Part shown: in pieces, positions 26,475 through 35,280 of the stretch
Layout of the letters: every line of letters begins with the position of its first letter
Numbering within the stretch: the stretch's first letter is position 1
Origin: a gamma proteobacterium symbiont of Ctena orbiculata
GTDB taxonomy: Bacteria; Pseudomonadota; Gammaproteobacteria; Chromatiales; Chromatiaceae
DNA: 64,000 bases
Direction: 5' to 3'
Assembly (NCBI GenBank): GCA_003058525.1
Contig: QBVD01000062.1
Coordinates: 1-64,000 of the forward strand
Position numbers and translations under genes: made by a program
The notes under the pieces: generated by a model
Seen by the model: only the letters and a program-made list of their open reading frames with translations
What the model was told of the DNA's origin: nothing
Databases searched by the model: none

Positions 26475-27260
26475 TTACTTTTTCTTATGAGGGGGTATTG
26501 GGTTTTCTGGTACTACTCGATCATACATACTAAGGAGGCCTTTGCCTGGAAAAGGCGTAGCACCAATTCTCTTCATCCCAAACTTCACATTTGTGTCCTT
26601 GGAATCATCAGATGCTGAATCGCTTGGAAAACCTAGAGAATTGCTTAATATATCTGTACGGATGTCATTCCTAATCAGGTCATTATTTATCTGTTTTTGT
26701 TCATTCTCTAGTTTAGTAACTCTATCCATTAGGTGGGCGATTAGTGCATCTTTTGGATCTCCAGTGTTTTTGAGAGATTCATAGCCTCTTGCACGTGTCA
26801 CAGGATTTTGAACTTGGTAGTCTTTTTCTAACGTTGCTTTAATTTTCTGTTCTAAATCCTCTTTTGCTTTTTGATGAAATTTAGGGTTTGAAAGATTGTA
26901 TTTGATGATCCTTTGGTCAATAACGTCAAATGGAGGCTCTTCATCTTCTGCAATCATGTGGATTGTAGGCTTTCCTTCAGCGTGACGGATACCAAGTTCG
27001 TAAAAGGCGTTTGCGTTATGACCTGTAAGATCAGCTATGACAAGGTCCGAATTAATAGTATCAAGTATTACTCTATCCGTGATTGTGCCTGGATCATCGA
27101 CCTCATCAGCCCTATATACTTTATAATTAAGGCTATCGTCACTAAAAGCCGGTTTTATTATGTACTCGAGAAGAATATCAGCTTTGTCCCTTTTCTCGGT
27201 ACCCTCTTTACCAATCGGTCCAATCACAAAACATATTTTTTTTGTCTCATCCTCAGCCAT
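26475..27260 (-). CDS. Nucleoside 2-deoxyribosyltransferase/TIR-like protein
   Basis: A 261-residue protein. KKICFVIGPIG, the following R-x-x-AD-x-x-LEYIIKPA, YRADEVDDPG, NSDLVIADLTGHNANAFYE and LGIRHAEGKP are the conserved stations of a nucleoside deoxyribosyltransferase-like Rossmann fold, related to TIR/SLOG sensors; the Glu in FYELGIRH is the catalytic position. The C-terminal 100 residues are a coiled coil (TKLENEQKQINND) and a disordered tail. Such proteins occur mainly in defence islands as nucleotide or NAD-processing enzymes or sensors. ATG at 27260 is chosen for AGGGA 9 bases upstream. Confidence 0.75.
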   Translation of the reverse strand: MAEDETKKICFVIGPIGKEGTEKRDKADILLEYIIKPAFSDDSLNYKVYRADEVDDPGTITDRVILDTINSDLVIADLTGHNANAFYELGIRHAEGKPTIHMIAEDEEPPFDVIDQRIIKYNLSNPKFHQKAKEDLEQKIKATLEKDYQVQNPVTRARGYESLKNTGDPKDALIAHLMDRVTKLENEQKQINNDLIRNDIRTDILSNSLGFPSDSASDDSKDTNVKFGMKRIGATPFPGKGLLSMYDRVVPENPIPPHKKK

Positions 27261-27284
27261 ATTAATCATCCCTACTAACTGCAA

Positions 27285-27598
27285 TAAAAAAATATACCAT
27301 GGGGTACATATAATAAATGTATAAACACAATATTATCGTAAGTAAAAATACTTACAATAATTAGGGTAAACCCTTATAATCAACTCATATTTGACTCACC
27401 TTTGTATACATTGCAACCAGGAAGATCGGTGAAGGTGGTTTTTAAATTTTGAAATAGCCATATGTGGGCAAAAACTTTGTCCAAAATTGGTCCACTGAAG
27501 TTCAAAAACTCACAAATGTATGCAATAATCACCAATTGTAAGTTATTGATATTTCTTTAGTGAGTTATTGTATGTTATTGTAATATATGGGGAAAGTA
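27285..27598. other. AT-rich right end of island, no gene
   Basis: About 310 bases with no gene. It holds the promoter side of the minus-strand cargo operon and, at 27476-27496, the right-hand copy of the arm-type repeat. The final bases run into the right attachment repeat. Confidence 0.5.
27476..27496 (+). repeat. Putative integrase arm-type site, right end of island
   Basis: TTTGTCCA (27476-27483) and TTGGTCCACT (27487-27496) reproduce the double box of 17913-17936 in the same orientation and spacing, with about three mismatches over 22 bases. Confidence 0.4.
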
Positions 27599-27660
27599 GG
27601 TCTTGAAAACCGTTGAGGGTTAGTAGCCCTCCCAGGGTTCGAATCCCTGCCTCTCCGCCA
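27599..27660 (+). repeat. attR core: 62-bp copy of the tRNA-Ser 3' part
   Basis: Exact duplicate of 17795-17856. It lacks the acceptor 5' strand and D arm, so it is not a tRNA gene. It marks the right boundary of the island. Confidence 0.95.
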
Positions 27661-27663
27661 ATT

Positions 27664-27690
27664 AAAAAGGGGCCCAAATGGCCCCTTTTT
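27664..27690. terminator. Original tRNA-Ser terminator, displaced by the island
   Basis: A perfect 11-bp stem (AAAAAGGGGCC / GGCCCCTTTTT) with loop CAAAT, a few bases after the attR CCA. Before integration it would have ended the tRNA transcript; the symmetric A/T runs make it bidirectional. Confidence 0.75.
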
Positions 27691-27694
27691 AATT

Positions 27695-28099
27695 GGCGGC
27701 GCGGCAGGATTAGATTCGAACCCTTCGTTCGACAAGGCGCGTAGCGCCGCAGGACGCCGAGCATAGCGAAGGCGCCCCGAAGGGGTGAGCCTGCTTTAGC
27801 AGGCGAATCAATCCCTGCCCATCCGTTGGCACCGCAAATTTCGTGTAGCCTCATGGCCCCCTCTTAGTATGGCGGCGCGGCAGGATTAGATTCGAACCCT
27901 TCGTTCGACAAGGCGCGTAGCGCCGCAGGACGCCGAGCATAGCGAAGGCGCCCCGAAGGGGTGAGCCTGCTTTAGCAGGCGAATCAATCCCTGCCCATCC
28001 GTTGGCACGGCAAACTTCGTGTAACCCCATGACCCCCTTTTTAATTGGCGGCGCGGCAGGATTAGATTCGAACCCTTCGTTCGACAAGGCGCGTAGCGC
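27695..28099. repeat. 176-bp tandem repeat, 2.3 copies, with tRNA-like inverted segments
   Basis: Units begin at 27695, 27871 and 28047 (period exactly 176) and the third is cut at 28099. Each starts GGCGGCGCGGCAGGATTAGA then TTCGAACCC; on the opposite strand this reads as a T-loop plus degenerate acceptor end (GGGTTCGAATC...CCGCC), an inverted likeness of the att tRNA end. Several small hairpins follow (GGCGCGTAGCGCC, GCCCCGAAGGGG, GCCTGCTTTAGCAGGC). The minus-strand reading frames across it are by-products. It appears to be an intergenic repeat family. Confidence 0.8.
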
Positions 28100-28188
28100 C
28101 CCCATTAATTGGGAACTTCTCTTGAAATCAATCATCAATGCATCAATATTCACATAAAAAATTGAATACCTGACCTGGTGAATCGAAG

Positions 28189-29061
28189 ATGATGAGAATT
28201 GCGCTGTTTTTAGGTACTAATCTGGCAATCTTGATGCTGATCAGCATCACTTTCAGATTGCTCGGTATAGAGGGTCTGCTGTTGGAGAATGGGGTCGATC
28301 TCAACCTCAATGCATTGCTGGTCTATTCAGCCGTTATCGGTTTTTCGGGTTCGCTGATATCGCTCTTTATCTCCAAATGGATGGCGAAACGCAGCATGGG
28401 TGTCGAGGTGATCGAGGCACCGGGAAACGAAGTCGAGAGATGGTTGTTCAATACCATTGAAAGGCAGGCGCAACAGGCCAATATCGGTATGCCGGAAGTG
28501 GGGATTTTCGATCATGCCTCACCCAATGCTTTTGCCACAGGGTGGAACAAAAACAGTGCCTTGGTTGCGGTCAGCACCGGTTTGCTGCAGCAGATGAACA
28601 GGGATGAGGTCGAGGCCGTGCTGGGGCATGAGGTCAGCCATGTAGCGAACGGCGATATGGTTACACTGTCATTGATACAGGGGGTGGTCAACACATTTGT
28701 CGTTTTCCTCTCCCGGGTCATAGGGCATACGGTTGATCGCATCGTATTCAAGACCGAACGCGGCTATGGTCCCGCCTTCTTCATCGTTTCCATGATTGCC
28801 GAGTTCGTTCTTGGGATCCTGGCGATGACGATAGTCATGTGGTTTTCCCGCTGGCGGGAGTTTCGCGCCGATAGAGGAGGGGCCGAGCTGGCGGGTAGGG
28901 AGAAGATGATTGCCGCCCTGAGGCGTTTACAGCAGGCCCATGAGCCGGATTCACTGCCTGACGAGATAGCAGCATTCGCAATCAGTGCCGGTAAAGTGCA
29001 AAAGTTGTTTGCGAGCCATCCACCGCTGGAATCGCGGATCAAGGCACTCCAGTCTGAGTAG
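28189..29061 (+). CDS. htpX: Membrane zinc metalloprotease HtpX
   Basis: A 290-residue M48 peptidase of usual length. Two N-terminal membrane helices, the zinc motif HEVSH (about residue 146) with the third ligand Glu in REFRADRGGAE, two further helices (about 155-215), and a C-terminal FASHPPLESRI signature. It degrades misfolded inner-membrane proteins together with FtsH. Monocistronic; two consecutive ATG codons (28189, 28192) are possible starts. Confidence 0.96.
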   Translation: MMRIALFLGTNLAILMLISITFRLLGIEGLLLENGVDLNLNALLVYSAVIGFSGSLISLFISKWMAKRSMGVEVIEAPGNEVERWLFNTIERQAQQANIGMPEVGIFDHASPNAFATGWNKNSALVAVSTGLLQQMNRDEVEAVLGHEVSHVANGDMVTLSLIQGVVNTFVVFLSRVIGHTVDRIVFKTERGYGPAFFIVSMIAEFVLGILAMTIVMWFSRWREFRADRGGAELAGREKMIAALRRLQQAHEPDSLPDEIAAFAISAGKVQKLFASHPPLESRIKALQSE

Positions 29062-29265
29062 GCGATCAGCTGTCTGAAGTGCTTGATTTTGGGCGAAAAT
29101 AACGGGGAGAGAGCAAATACCGAACCCTACCTGTGATCACAAAAATATCGTGCAGGTAATAGTGTTTATACTTGTTGCAACGACAGGCCAGGAATACCCA
29201 GCCTGTCATTGTTGGTAATTCAGTGTGGTGCTCAGGCCACCATCACAAGCGTGATGGGCAGACTG

Positions 29266-29547
29266 TTACCAGCGACCGCCACCACCACCACCAGAGCTGC
29301 GTTTTGGCTTATCCATAGCTTCATTGATTCTCAAGTCACGGCCCTGAAAGTCCTTGCCATTGAGCTGAGAGATCGCCTTTTCAGCATCACCTTGGCTCAT
29401 TTCTACAAAGGCAAATCCCCTTGAGCGACGGGTTTCTCGATCCAAAATAAGGTTTGCCGACTGCACCTCGCCAATGCCTGAGAAAAGCTCCCGGACATCA
29501 TCTTCTGTGGCAGACCAGGGAAGGTTGCCAACATACAATTTAGTCAT
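29266..29547 (-). CDS. RRM-type RNA-binding protein (Rbp family)
   Basis: A 93-residue single RRM. RNP2 LYVGNL and RNP1 RGFAFVEM are intact, followed by a short basic Gly-rich tail (SSGGGGGGRW). Bacterial members resemble cyanobacterial Rbp and cold-inducible RNA-binding proteins. It stands alone with a long upstream region that could hold a regulated leader. Confidence 0.93.
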   Translation of the reverse strand: MTKLYVGNLPWSATEDDVRELFSGIGEVQSANLILDRETRRSRGFAFVEMSQGDAEKAISQLNGKDFQGRDLRINEAMDKPKRSSGGGGGGRW

Positions 29548-30121
29548 CTATCTACATTCCTAACAAAATATATTCATATGTCCAGGGTCTGAAGGTCCCA
29601 TGCAAACCTGCCAGACAGACCGTGAACGCTAAATGGCACGGCTTTTCATCTACCTTGCCTGAGCCTGGAAACCGAAGGATGCCGATTCTCGACCTGAAGA
29701 AAATCAAATGAGGAAGCGGTTATGGGTCTGTTTCGTAGCGTATTCAGATCATACCCCTGAATAAAACAATATGCTAATGATTTTTTTATAAAAATCGTCA
29801 TGGATAATGTATGTTAATTTTGTCCCAAATCAGCTTGAATGTAGACTGCTGCAGAAATTGTTCAGAGACTTTATCAGACCTTTCGGAAGTGTTTGAGGTG
29901 GGTAGACCAGTGGCAGAGTCGAGAACAGGTCTTATTGCGGACTCTATTATCTTATGAGATTTCTGGGATTTAAGATTCCATTAAGGAATCAGGGCTAATT
30001 TGAGAAAACTGGGTTCAAGGCACGAATAAGCAACAGATTAATGAAAATATTCAAAAGTAATCTTTGATTAATTCAAAGCCACCATAGGATTTAAGTAACT
30101 GACTTAAATGAGAGTTTAAAG
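29548..30121. other. Long divergent intergenic region, no gene
   Basis: 574 bases between the RRM gene and the response regulator, both read outward, so it contains both promoters. An ATTTAAGT-AACTG-ACTTAAAT palindrome lies at 30089-30109, 13 bases before the regulator start, and could be an autoregulatory operator or could mask its ribosome site. I see no small gene or obvious RNA. Confidence 0.5.
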
Positions 30122-30790
30122 ATGCGTATCCTGCTGGCGGAAGATGATCAATATCTGGGCGAAGGGTTGGCGCTGGGATTGAAACAGCTTGGGCACACCG
30201 TAGACTGGGTCAAGGACGGTATGGCTGCAGAACAGGCCTTGTCAACCGAAAACCTGGATGCAGTGATTCTTGATCTGGGCCTGCCAAGGCAGGATGGGCT
30301 GCATGTATTGCAAAAGTTGCGTAAACAGGGCAAGGATCTTCCAGTGCTGGTCCTGACAGCCCGCGATGCGGTTGAACAACGCATCGAGGGTCTTGATTCA
30401 GGGGCTGATGACTATGTTGTCAAACCCTTTGATCTGCTGGAAGTCAATGCGCGATTGCGTGCGATTACAAGGCGCCGCGAAGGGCGTTCGGCTTCGGTCA
30501 TCACTTATGGTGACCTGGTACTGAACCCTGCAGCACGCAGTCTCACCAAGGCCGGTGAAGAGATAATGCTGGGCGCGAGCGAATTTGCCGTTTTGGAGTC
30601 ATTGCTGACTCATCAGGGGCGCATACTCTCCCGGCAGGTATTGGAAGAGGCGTTGTATGGTTGGGACGAGGGTGTGGAAAGTAATGCTGTAGAGGTCTAT
30701 ATACACCATTTACGCAAGAAGTTGGGCAAGGATCTTATCAGGACCGTTCGCGGAGTCGGTTACACTATCCAGAAGTTGGTTCATCAATGA
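30122..30790 (+). CDS. OmpR/PhoB-type response regulator (QseB/PmrA-like)
   Basis: A 222-residue protein. Receiver domain with acidic pair AEDD, phospho-acceptor Asp51 (VILDLGLP) and switch Lys in VVKPFD; C-terminal winged helix (GASEFAVLESLL, then VEVYIHHLRKKLG). Receptor length and the motif GLDSGADDYVVKPF match the QseB/PmrA/TctD class. It activates or represses promoters when phosphorylated by the downstream kinase, 9 bases away. The signal is unknown. Confidence 0.94.
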   Translation: MRILLAEDDQYLGEGLALGLKQLGHTVDWVKDGMAAEQALSTENLDAVILDLGLPRQDGLHVLQKLRKQGKDLPVLVLTARDAVEQRIEGLDSGADDYVVKPFDLLEVNARLRAITRRREGRSASVITYGDLVLNPAARSLTKAGEEIMLGASEFAVLESLLTHQGRILSRQVLEEALYGWDEGVESNAVEVYIHHLRKKLGKDLIRTVRGVGYTIQKLVHQ

Positions 30791-30799
30791 GATTTAAGC

Positions 30800-32281
30800 G
30801 TGCAGCAGACCACTAACCTTTCGATACGCAGAAGACTCTTAATCAGTCTGATATCCACAATAGTCATCCTTTGGTTAATATCTGCCTATTTTGTCTTTCT
30901 TGCCGCGCACCATGAAGTAGAAGAGATCTACGATGCGACTTTGGCTCAGGAGTCCCGCATCCTTGCCACATTGATGCTTCACGAGGTGGAAGAGGATAAT
31001 GAGGCGAGGGAAGACTTACAGAATCTTGTCAAGGAGTTAGGTGAGGATTTCATCAATGACTCTGCCTCATTCAAACTGTTTATTGATGAATTCATGGCTG
31101 ATGAGAGTGAAAAGGATTATCTGACACTGGTACCTCGTGAGTATACAACCGGTCACCGTTATGAAGCGAAACTTGCCTTTCTCATAAAAGGGGTCAATGG
31201 AAGAACCTACTTAAGATCAAATTTGCCGACCTCGTTTAACACATTTACCGAAGGTTATAACAATCAAATCGTGGATGGCAAACTGTGGCGGATGTACGGT
31301 TTGAAGGAACCCAGCGGTCAGTTCCATGTGCAGATCGGGGAATTGATGTCAGTCCGTCAAGAGACTGTGTCGGAGATCGTTTTCAACAGTTTGTGGCCGA
31401 TAATCGTCTCATTGCCCTTCATTGGGCTGCTTATCTGGATCGTTGTGGGCGGCGGACTCAAACCGTTACAATCCATCGCCGATAAAGTTAAGAATAGGGA
31501 TCCAAAATCACTAGAATCGATATCCACGCTTGGTGTGCCCAGAGAGGTCGTACCGATGGTGACCTCCCTAAATAGCCTATTCCGTCGGGTGCAGAGAGTA
31601 TTAGACAATGAGCGGAGGTTTACAGCGGATGCTGCTCATGAATTGAGAACACCGATTGCTGCATTGAAGACGCTGGCTCAGGCCAAATCACTTGCCGACG
31701 AAAAGAATGGGCATGGCAATTTTCTGAATCAAGTGATACGGGGAGTCGATCGTGCAACTCACTTACTGGAACAGCTACTGACCCTCGCCCGTATGGATAG
31801 TCGGTCCCTCGAGCATTCGCATGTAGATGAAGTGGACCTGCATGGTGAATCGATTAACATACTAGCATCATTGGGTGCGACAGCCCTGGCGAAAGATATC
31901 GAACTCGCCTATGAAGGTGCGGAACATCCTGTAATGGTGCCTGGTTATTCACCAGGCATACAGATTCTGTTAAGAAATCTTATCGACAATGCAATTCGCT
32001 ATACACCAGAAAAAGGGGAAGTGAGTGTAATATTGAATGAGCATGAATCAGATATTAAATTGGTTGTCATTGATACCGGTCCCGGCATTCCAGAGGAGAA
32101 TCAACAGGGGTTGTATCAGAGATTCAGGCGAGGGGAGGGTGCCAATAGTCAAGGAAGCGGACTTGGGTTATCTATCGTCAAACGTATTGTTGATTTGCAT
32201 CATGCAACGATAGAAATGGCGAATCGAAGTGATCGTAGCGGACTTACCGTTACAGTTTCTTTTCCCAGGGCTCATGCATAG
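30800..32281 (+). CDS. Sensor histidine kinase (QseC-like)
   Basis: A 493-residue inner-membrane kinase. TM1 at about 12-32, a periplasmic sensor of about 165 residues, TM2 at about 197-215 (PIIVSLPFIGLLIWIVVGG), a HAMP-like linker, the H-box FTADAAHELRTPIAALK (His about 280), N-box LIDNAIRYTP, and G-boxes DTGPGIP and GSGLGLSIV. It autophosphorylates and passes phosphate to the adjacent regulator. GTG at 30800 is the start that keeps the N-terminal helix intact. Confidence 0.94.
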   Translation: MQQTTNLSIRRRLLISLISTIVILWLISAYFVFLAAHHEVEEIYDATLAQESRILATLMLHEVEEDNEAREDLQNLVKELGEDFINDSASFKLFIDEFMADESEKDYLTLVPREYTTGHRYEAKLAFLIKGVNGRTYLRSNLPTSFNTFTEGYNNQIVDGKLWRMYGLKEPSGQFHVQIGELMSVRQETVSEIVFNSLWPIIVSLPFIGLLIWIVVGGGLKPLQSIADKVKNRDPKSLESISTLGVPREVVPMVTSLNSLFRRVQRVLDNERRFTADAAHELRTPIAALKTLAQAKSLADEKNGHGNFLNQVIRGVDRATHLLEQLLTLARMDSRSLEHSHVDEVDLHGESINILASLGATALAKDIELAYEGAEHPVMVPGYSPGIQILLRNLIDNAIRYTPEKGEVSVILNEHESDIKLVVIDTGPGIPEENQQGLYQRFRRGEGANSQGSGLGLSIVKRIVDLHHATIEMANRSDRSGLTVTVSFPRAHA

Positions 32282-32328
32282 GATAGTAATCTATTTTGTC
32301 ACCGGTTAACAATGACTGGCACCAAGAT

Positions 32329-33042
32329 TCAATCTGGTTGCTGGTGCTGATCACAGATTTTCTTTGCCATCACCAACAGATGCTCTAAATATCGAAGGCG
32401 TTTGTCTGACAGCTCAACCTTGTCTTTTAATTCCGAGTCTTCTTCACCATTATCGATGATATGAAAGGTGTCCTCAAAGAAAAAGACAAAGAAACTATCA
32501 AGAAATCGAATCTCCCGGTTGGTGTCCATAATCAGATTATCAATGCCGAAAAGATCGATCATTTTTGGGTTGTCCGAGTTGCGCCAGGCTTGAGCCGCTT
32601 TGACGAAGCGGGCCAGCTGTATGCGGGCTTTTGGGTATCTGCACAACAGCTTCATCGCCTCTTCTTCATTCTGCTGATTCGCTATGTTGAACCATATATT
32701 GACTGCTTTTGCCAGGACCAAAATACTCGGCCTGCCGTTGATTTTGCTGACCACAAACAGGGCATCTGGGATGATTTCGTCGAGTGTTTCCTTCAATTGA
32801 CGATAGTGACGAGCTAGCAGCCTCGCCTCACTGATAGTGTGGTCGGAAAATGGCCGTTTGATGACAAATTCCGTATAGATCACACCATCTTCAATGGATT
32901 CTGTTCCCTGCCGCTTATTGCTGCGCCATACTTCACAGTGGCTGCCAATAGTCGATACAAGGGTCGGTCGCAGGCGTTTTAGGTCGAGACAGGCAATATT
33001 TACTGATATCTGGCCTCCATGCTTATTTTCATTATTCTGCAT
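32329..33042 (-). CDS. Uncharacterised protein with faint kinase-like features
   Basis: A 237-residue soluble protein. VIYTEFVIKRP followed by a helix with conserved E (SEARLLARHY) and, later, IDLFGIDNLIMDTNREIRFL then DSFF recalls the nucleotide-lysine, Asn and Asp-Phe stations of small protein-kinase-like folds. The catalytic-loop His/Asp is not evident, so it could be a pseudokinase or a chance likeness. Convergent with the kinase gene; no operon partner is clear. Confidence 0.5.
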   Translation of the reverse strand: MQNNENKHGGQISVNIACLDLKRLRPTLVSTIGSHCEVWRSNKRQGTESIEDGVIYTEFVIKRPFSDHTISEARLLARHYRQLKETLDEIIPDALFVVSKINGRPSILVLAKAVNIWFNIANQQNEEEAMKLLCRYPKARIQLARFVKAAQAWRNSDNPKMIDLFGIDNLIMDTNREIRFLDSFFVFFFEDTFHIIDNGEEDSELKDKVELSDKRLRYLEHLLVMAKKICDQHQQPD

Positions 33043-33129
33043 CTGGTTGGTACCTTCAACTCAGGGATAGATGAGAGAGAAAGGCTGCATGTATTGGGCG
33101 AAATGCCTCACAGCACTTTGTAGATTGTG

Positions 33130-34098
33130 TCAATCTTGGGCGAGCACCTGTTTCAGGAATGCTGGAATACGATGATCCAGCCAGTAGACAGGCTGTCCGG
33201 GAAGGGTACCCTGAACAAATCCCACATGACCTCCTCTATCTGAAAGTTCTAGTGAAACACCCGGACCGAGATCTTGCAAGCCTGGCACATCCTTCGGTTG
33301 CATGAATGGGTCATCCCGTGCGTGTATAATAAGGGTGGGAGTTGTGATGTGCTTCAGGAATTGTGCGCAACTGCAACGGTGGTAGTAGTCAGCGGCATCG
33401 ACAAATCCATTCTGTATGGCAGTGATTCGATCATCAAAATCATAGATAGTGCGTATAGAAATGAGATTCTCCACAACGGAAAATGATCTGGTACGACACT
33501 TTTGCATATAGGATTTCAACAGCTTCCGCAAAAGATGGCGATTGTATACTTGTGAAAAGCCTTGCTCGAGACGTGTTACAGCACTTTCCAGATTAAAGGG
33601 AACTGACACAGCAACAGCCGCCTTTAAAGCTGAATCATGAGCTGATTCACCGAGATATTTGAGTAACAGATTGCCGCCAAGCGATATGCCAATGATAGCC
33701 TGTGGTACATCTCCTTTGATGCGCAGAAACTCGATTATTTCAACCAGATCTTCCGTGGCCCCGGAGTGGTAACTGCGTTGCAGTCGGTTAGGTACGCCGC
33801 TGCAACCTCTCAAATGCATGAACAGACATCTGAAACCAGCTTTGCTTAAGGCTGAGATGAGTGTGGTCGCATAGTGGGAGTCGAGAGAGCCTTCAAGTCC
33901 GTGTACCAACAAAACCAAGGGACCTTCAGACTCATGCCAGGTCAGGTCGATAAAATCCCCATCACGCAGTTCGACCCGCTCCCAGTGGAGATCGAGGAGT
34001 GGACGGTGTCTGAACAGGCTGGGCCAAATAGTCTGCAGATGAGGAGAAGGTAACCACCAGGCCGGTTTGAATTCACTTCTGATCAATTGTTTCATCAT
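33130..34098 (-). CDS. YheT-family alpha/beta hydrolase
   Basis: A 322-residue hydrolase. Family opening FKPAWWLPSPHLQTIWPSL, oxyanion HGLEGS, nucleophile Ser in GISLGGNLL, acid in HARDDPFMQP and catalytic His in RGGHVGF. YheT/EMB8 proteins are esterases of unclear substrate. Probably in one transcript with the Lon-N-domain gene just upstream on the same strand. Confidence 0.92.
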   Translation of the reverse strand: MMKQLIRSEFKPAWWLPSPHLQTIWPSLFRHRPLLDLHWERVELRDGDFIDLTWHESEGPLVLLVHGLEGSLDSHYATTLISALSKAGFRCLFMHLRGCSGVPNRLQRSYHSGATEDLVEIIEFLRIKGDVPQAIIGISLGGNLLLKYLGESAHDSALKAAVAVSVPFNLESAVTRLEQGFSQVYNRHLLRKLLKSYMQKCRTRSFSVVENLISIRTIYDFDDRITAIQNGFVDAADYYHRCSCAQFLKHITTPTLIIHARDDPFMQPKDVPGLQDLGPGVSLELSDRGGHVGFVQGTLPGQPVYWLDHRIPAFLKQVLAQD

Positions 34099-34157
34099 TT
34101 TTTTTGTTGTTAGCCGAGAGTGAATGCCTCACTTGAAAGCTGGCAAATGGACCGGGT

Positions 34158-34811
34158 TCAATGGGTCAAATGACCGGTGTTATTGCTGCTCGCCATCTCC
34201 AGTTTCGTCATCAGCAGCAGAAAACGTTCATCAAATGAGACCGCATCAAGGATGGACTGTTTGTCTTCATGAGATAAAGGCAGAGCCGTGGTCAAGACAT
34301 TCACAAGCTGTGGTGTCGTCAGTTTCTTAAGCTGATCGGTGTCTGTCTCCAGGGCATTGAAGGTCAGGTATCGATCCAGACTGGAATAGATGCTGTTTCG
34401 CTTCTCTTCCGTGGTCCTCAGATTGAAATCATAATCGGATTCGAATCGCTCCCAATTGGGTTTAATCAGTCGATAACCCCGATCCGACGGCAACTCAGTC
34501 TGTATATCGAATCGACAGACACCTGTGATTATGATTTCGATGCGTCCATCGAGGGTCTCATTATAGAAAGAGATTCGAGCTGCACATCCTGTGGTGTGTA
34601 GTTGGTGTATTGTCGAGTGTTCACTGTCATCGGGCTGTATCATACCGATCAAATGATGGCTGCCCAGTGCATCCTGCACCATGTTCAGGTATCGGGGTTC
34701 GAAGATGTTGAGCGGTAGTTGTGCCCCAGGCATGACAACTGCCCCGCTAAGTGGAAAGATAGGGAGCATCGACGGTAACTGCGGATAGTCGGGGATAAAT
34801 GGATTTTGCAT
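34158..34811 (-). CDS. Lon N-terminal (LAN) substrate-binding domain protein
   Basis: A 217-residue protein with the LON-SB signature near its start (LPIFPLSGAVVMPGAQLPLN, then IFEPRY) and no ATPase or protease part. Such proteins occur widely and are thought to bind unfolded substrates or regulate proteolysis. ATG at 34811 is chosen for AGGAG 7 bases upstream; an earlier in-frame codon at 34847 lacks this. Confidence 0.88.
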   Translation of the reverse strand: MQNPFIPDYPQLPSMLPIFPLSGAVVMPGAQLPLNIFEPRYLNMVQDALGSHHLIGMIQPDDSEHSTIHQLHTTGCAARISFYNETLDGRIEIIITGVCRFDIQTELPSDRGYRLIKPNWERFESDYDFNLRTTEEKRNSIYSSLDRYLTFNALETDTDQLKKLTTPQLVNVLTTALPLSHEDKQSILDAVSFDERFLLLMTKLEMASSNNTGHLTH

Positions 34812-35280
34812 GAATGAACTCCTATAGCCAGTAAGAGTTGCTGTCAATCTGAATTGTTCCGTATCTTTCCCCGATCGTTAGGGCCTGATATTGCTAATCC
34901 AATCGGCTCTGATATGCCTATTCATCTGCCCAGCAATGCAGTATTGGACAATTTATATTGAGCTACAAGAGAGAATGATAACACCACTGGACAGAAAAAT
35001 AGCCCCAGCCCTTTTGGTGCAACAGGGCCTGTTGCACTAGTGTTGACAGACATCAGGATCAGGATTGATCACAGACTGATATCAATTCACTTACATAACC
35101 GTGTCATGATTCTATAATTCGAATAGGAGAAGCTGTCCCTATACTTTAGTCAGATAGTATCAATATCCATATATCCATCTGGTGACAACCGGACCGTGAA
35201 GACCAGGCACGGATTTTAAGGTTGATCAGTAGAGTGGTATGTCCAGGTAATTCCTTTTGGGTAAACACAAGGAGAGACAG
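34812..35280. promoter_or_regulatory. Upstream region of fbaB with a 21-bp palindrome
   Basis: GTGCAACAGG (35017-35026) and CCTGTTGCAC (35028-35037) form a perfect 10-bp dyad around one G, a possible operator. Further on, TTACAT at 35091-35096 and TATAAT at 35113-35118 (spacing 16) form a good sigma-70 promoter reading to the aldolase, leaving an mRNA leader of about 155 bases. Confidence 0.45.

Noticed and set aside
27599-27660. Second tRNA-Ser gene
   Set aside because: Only the 3' 62 bases are present; the acceptor 5' strand and D arm are missing.
27695-28099. CRISPR array
   Set aside because: Period of 176 with whole units conserved and no unique spacers; no cas genes in the window.
27543-28153. 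Two similar minus-strand open frames
   Set aside because: Both are translations of the 176-bp intergenic repeat and the att region; no ribosome sites.
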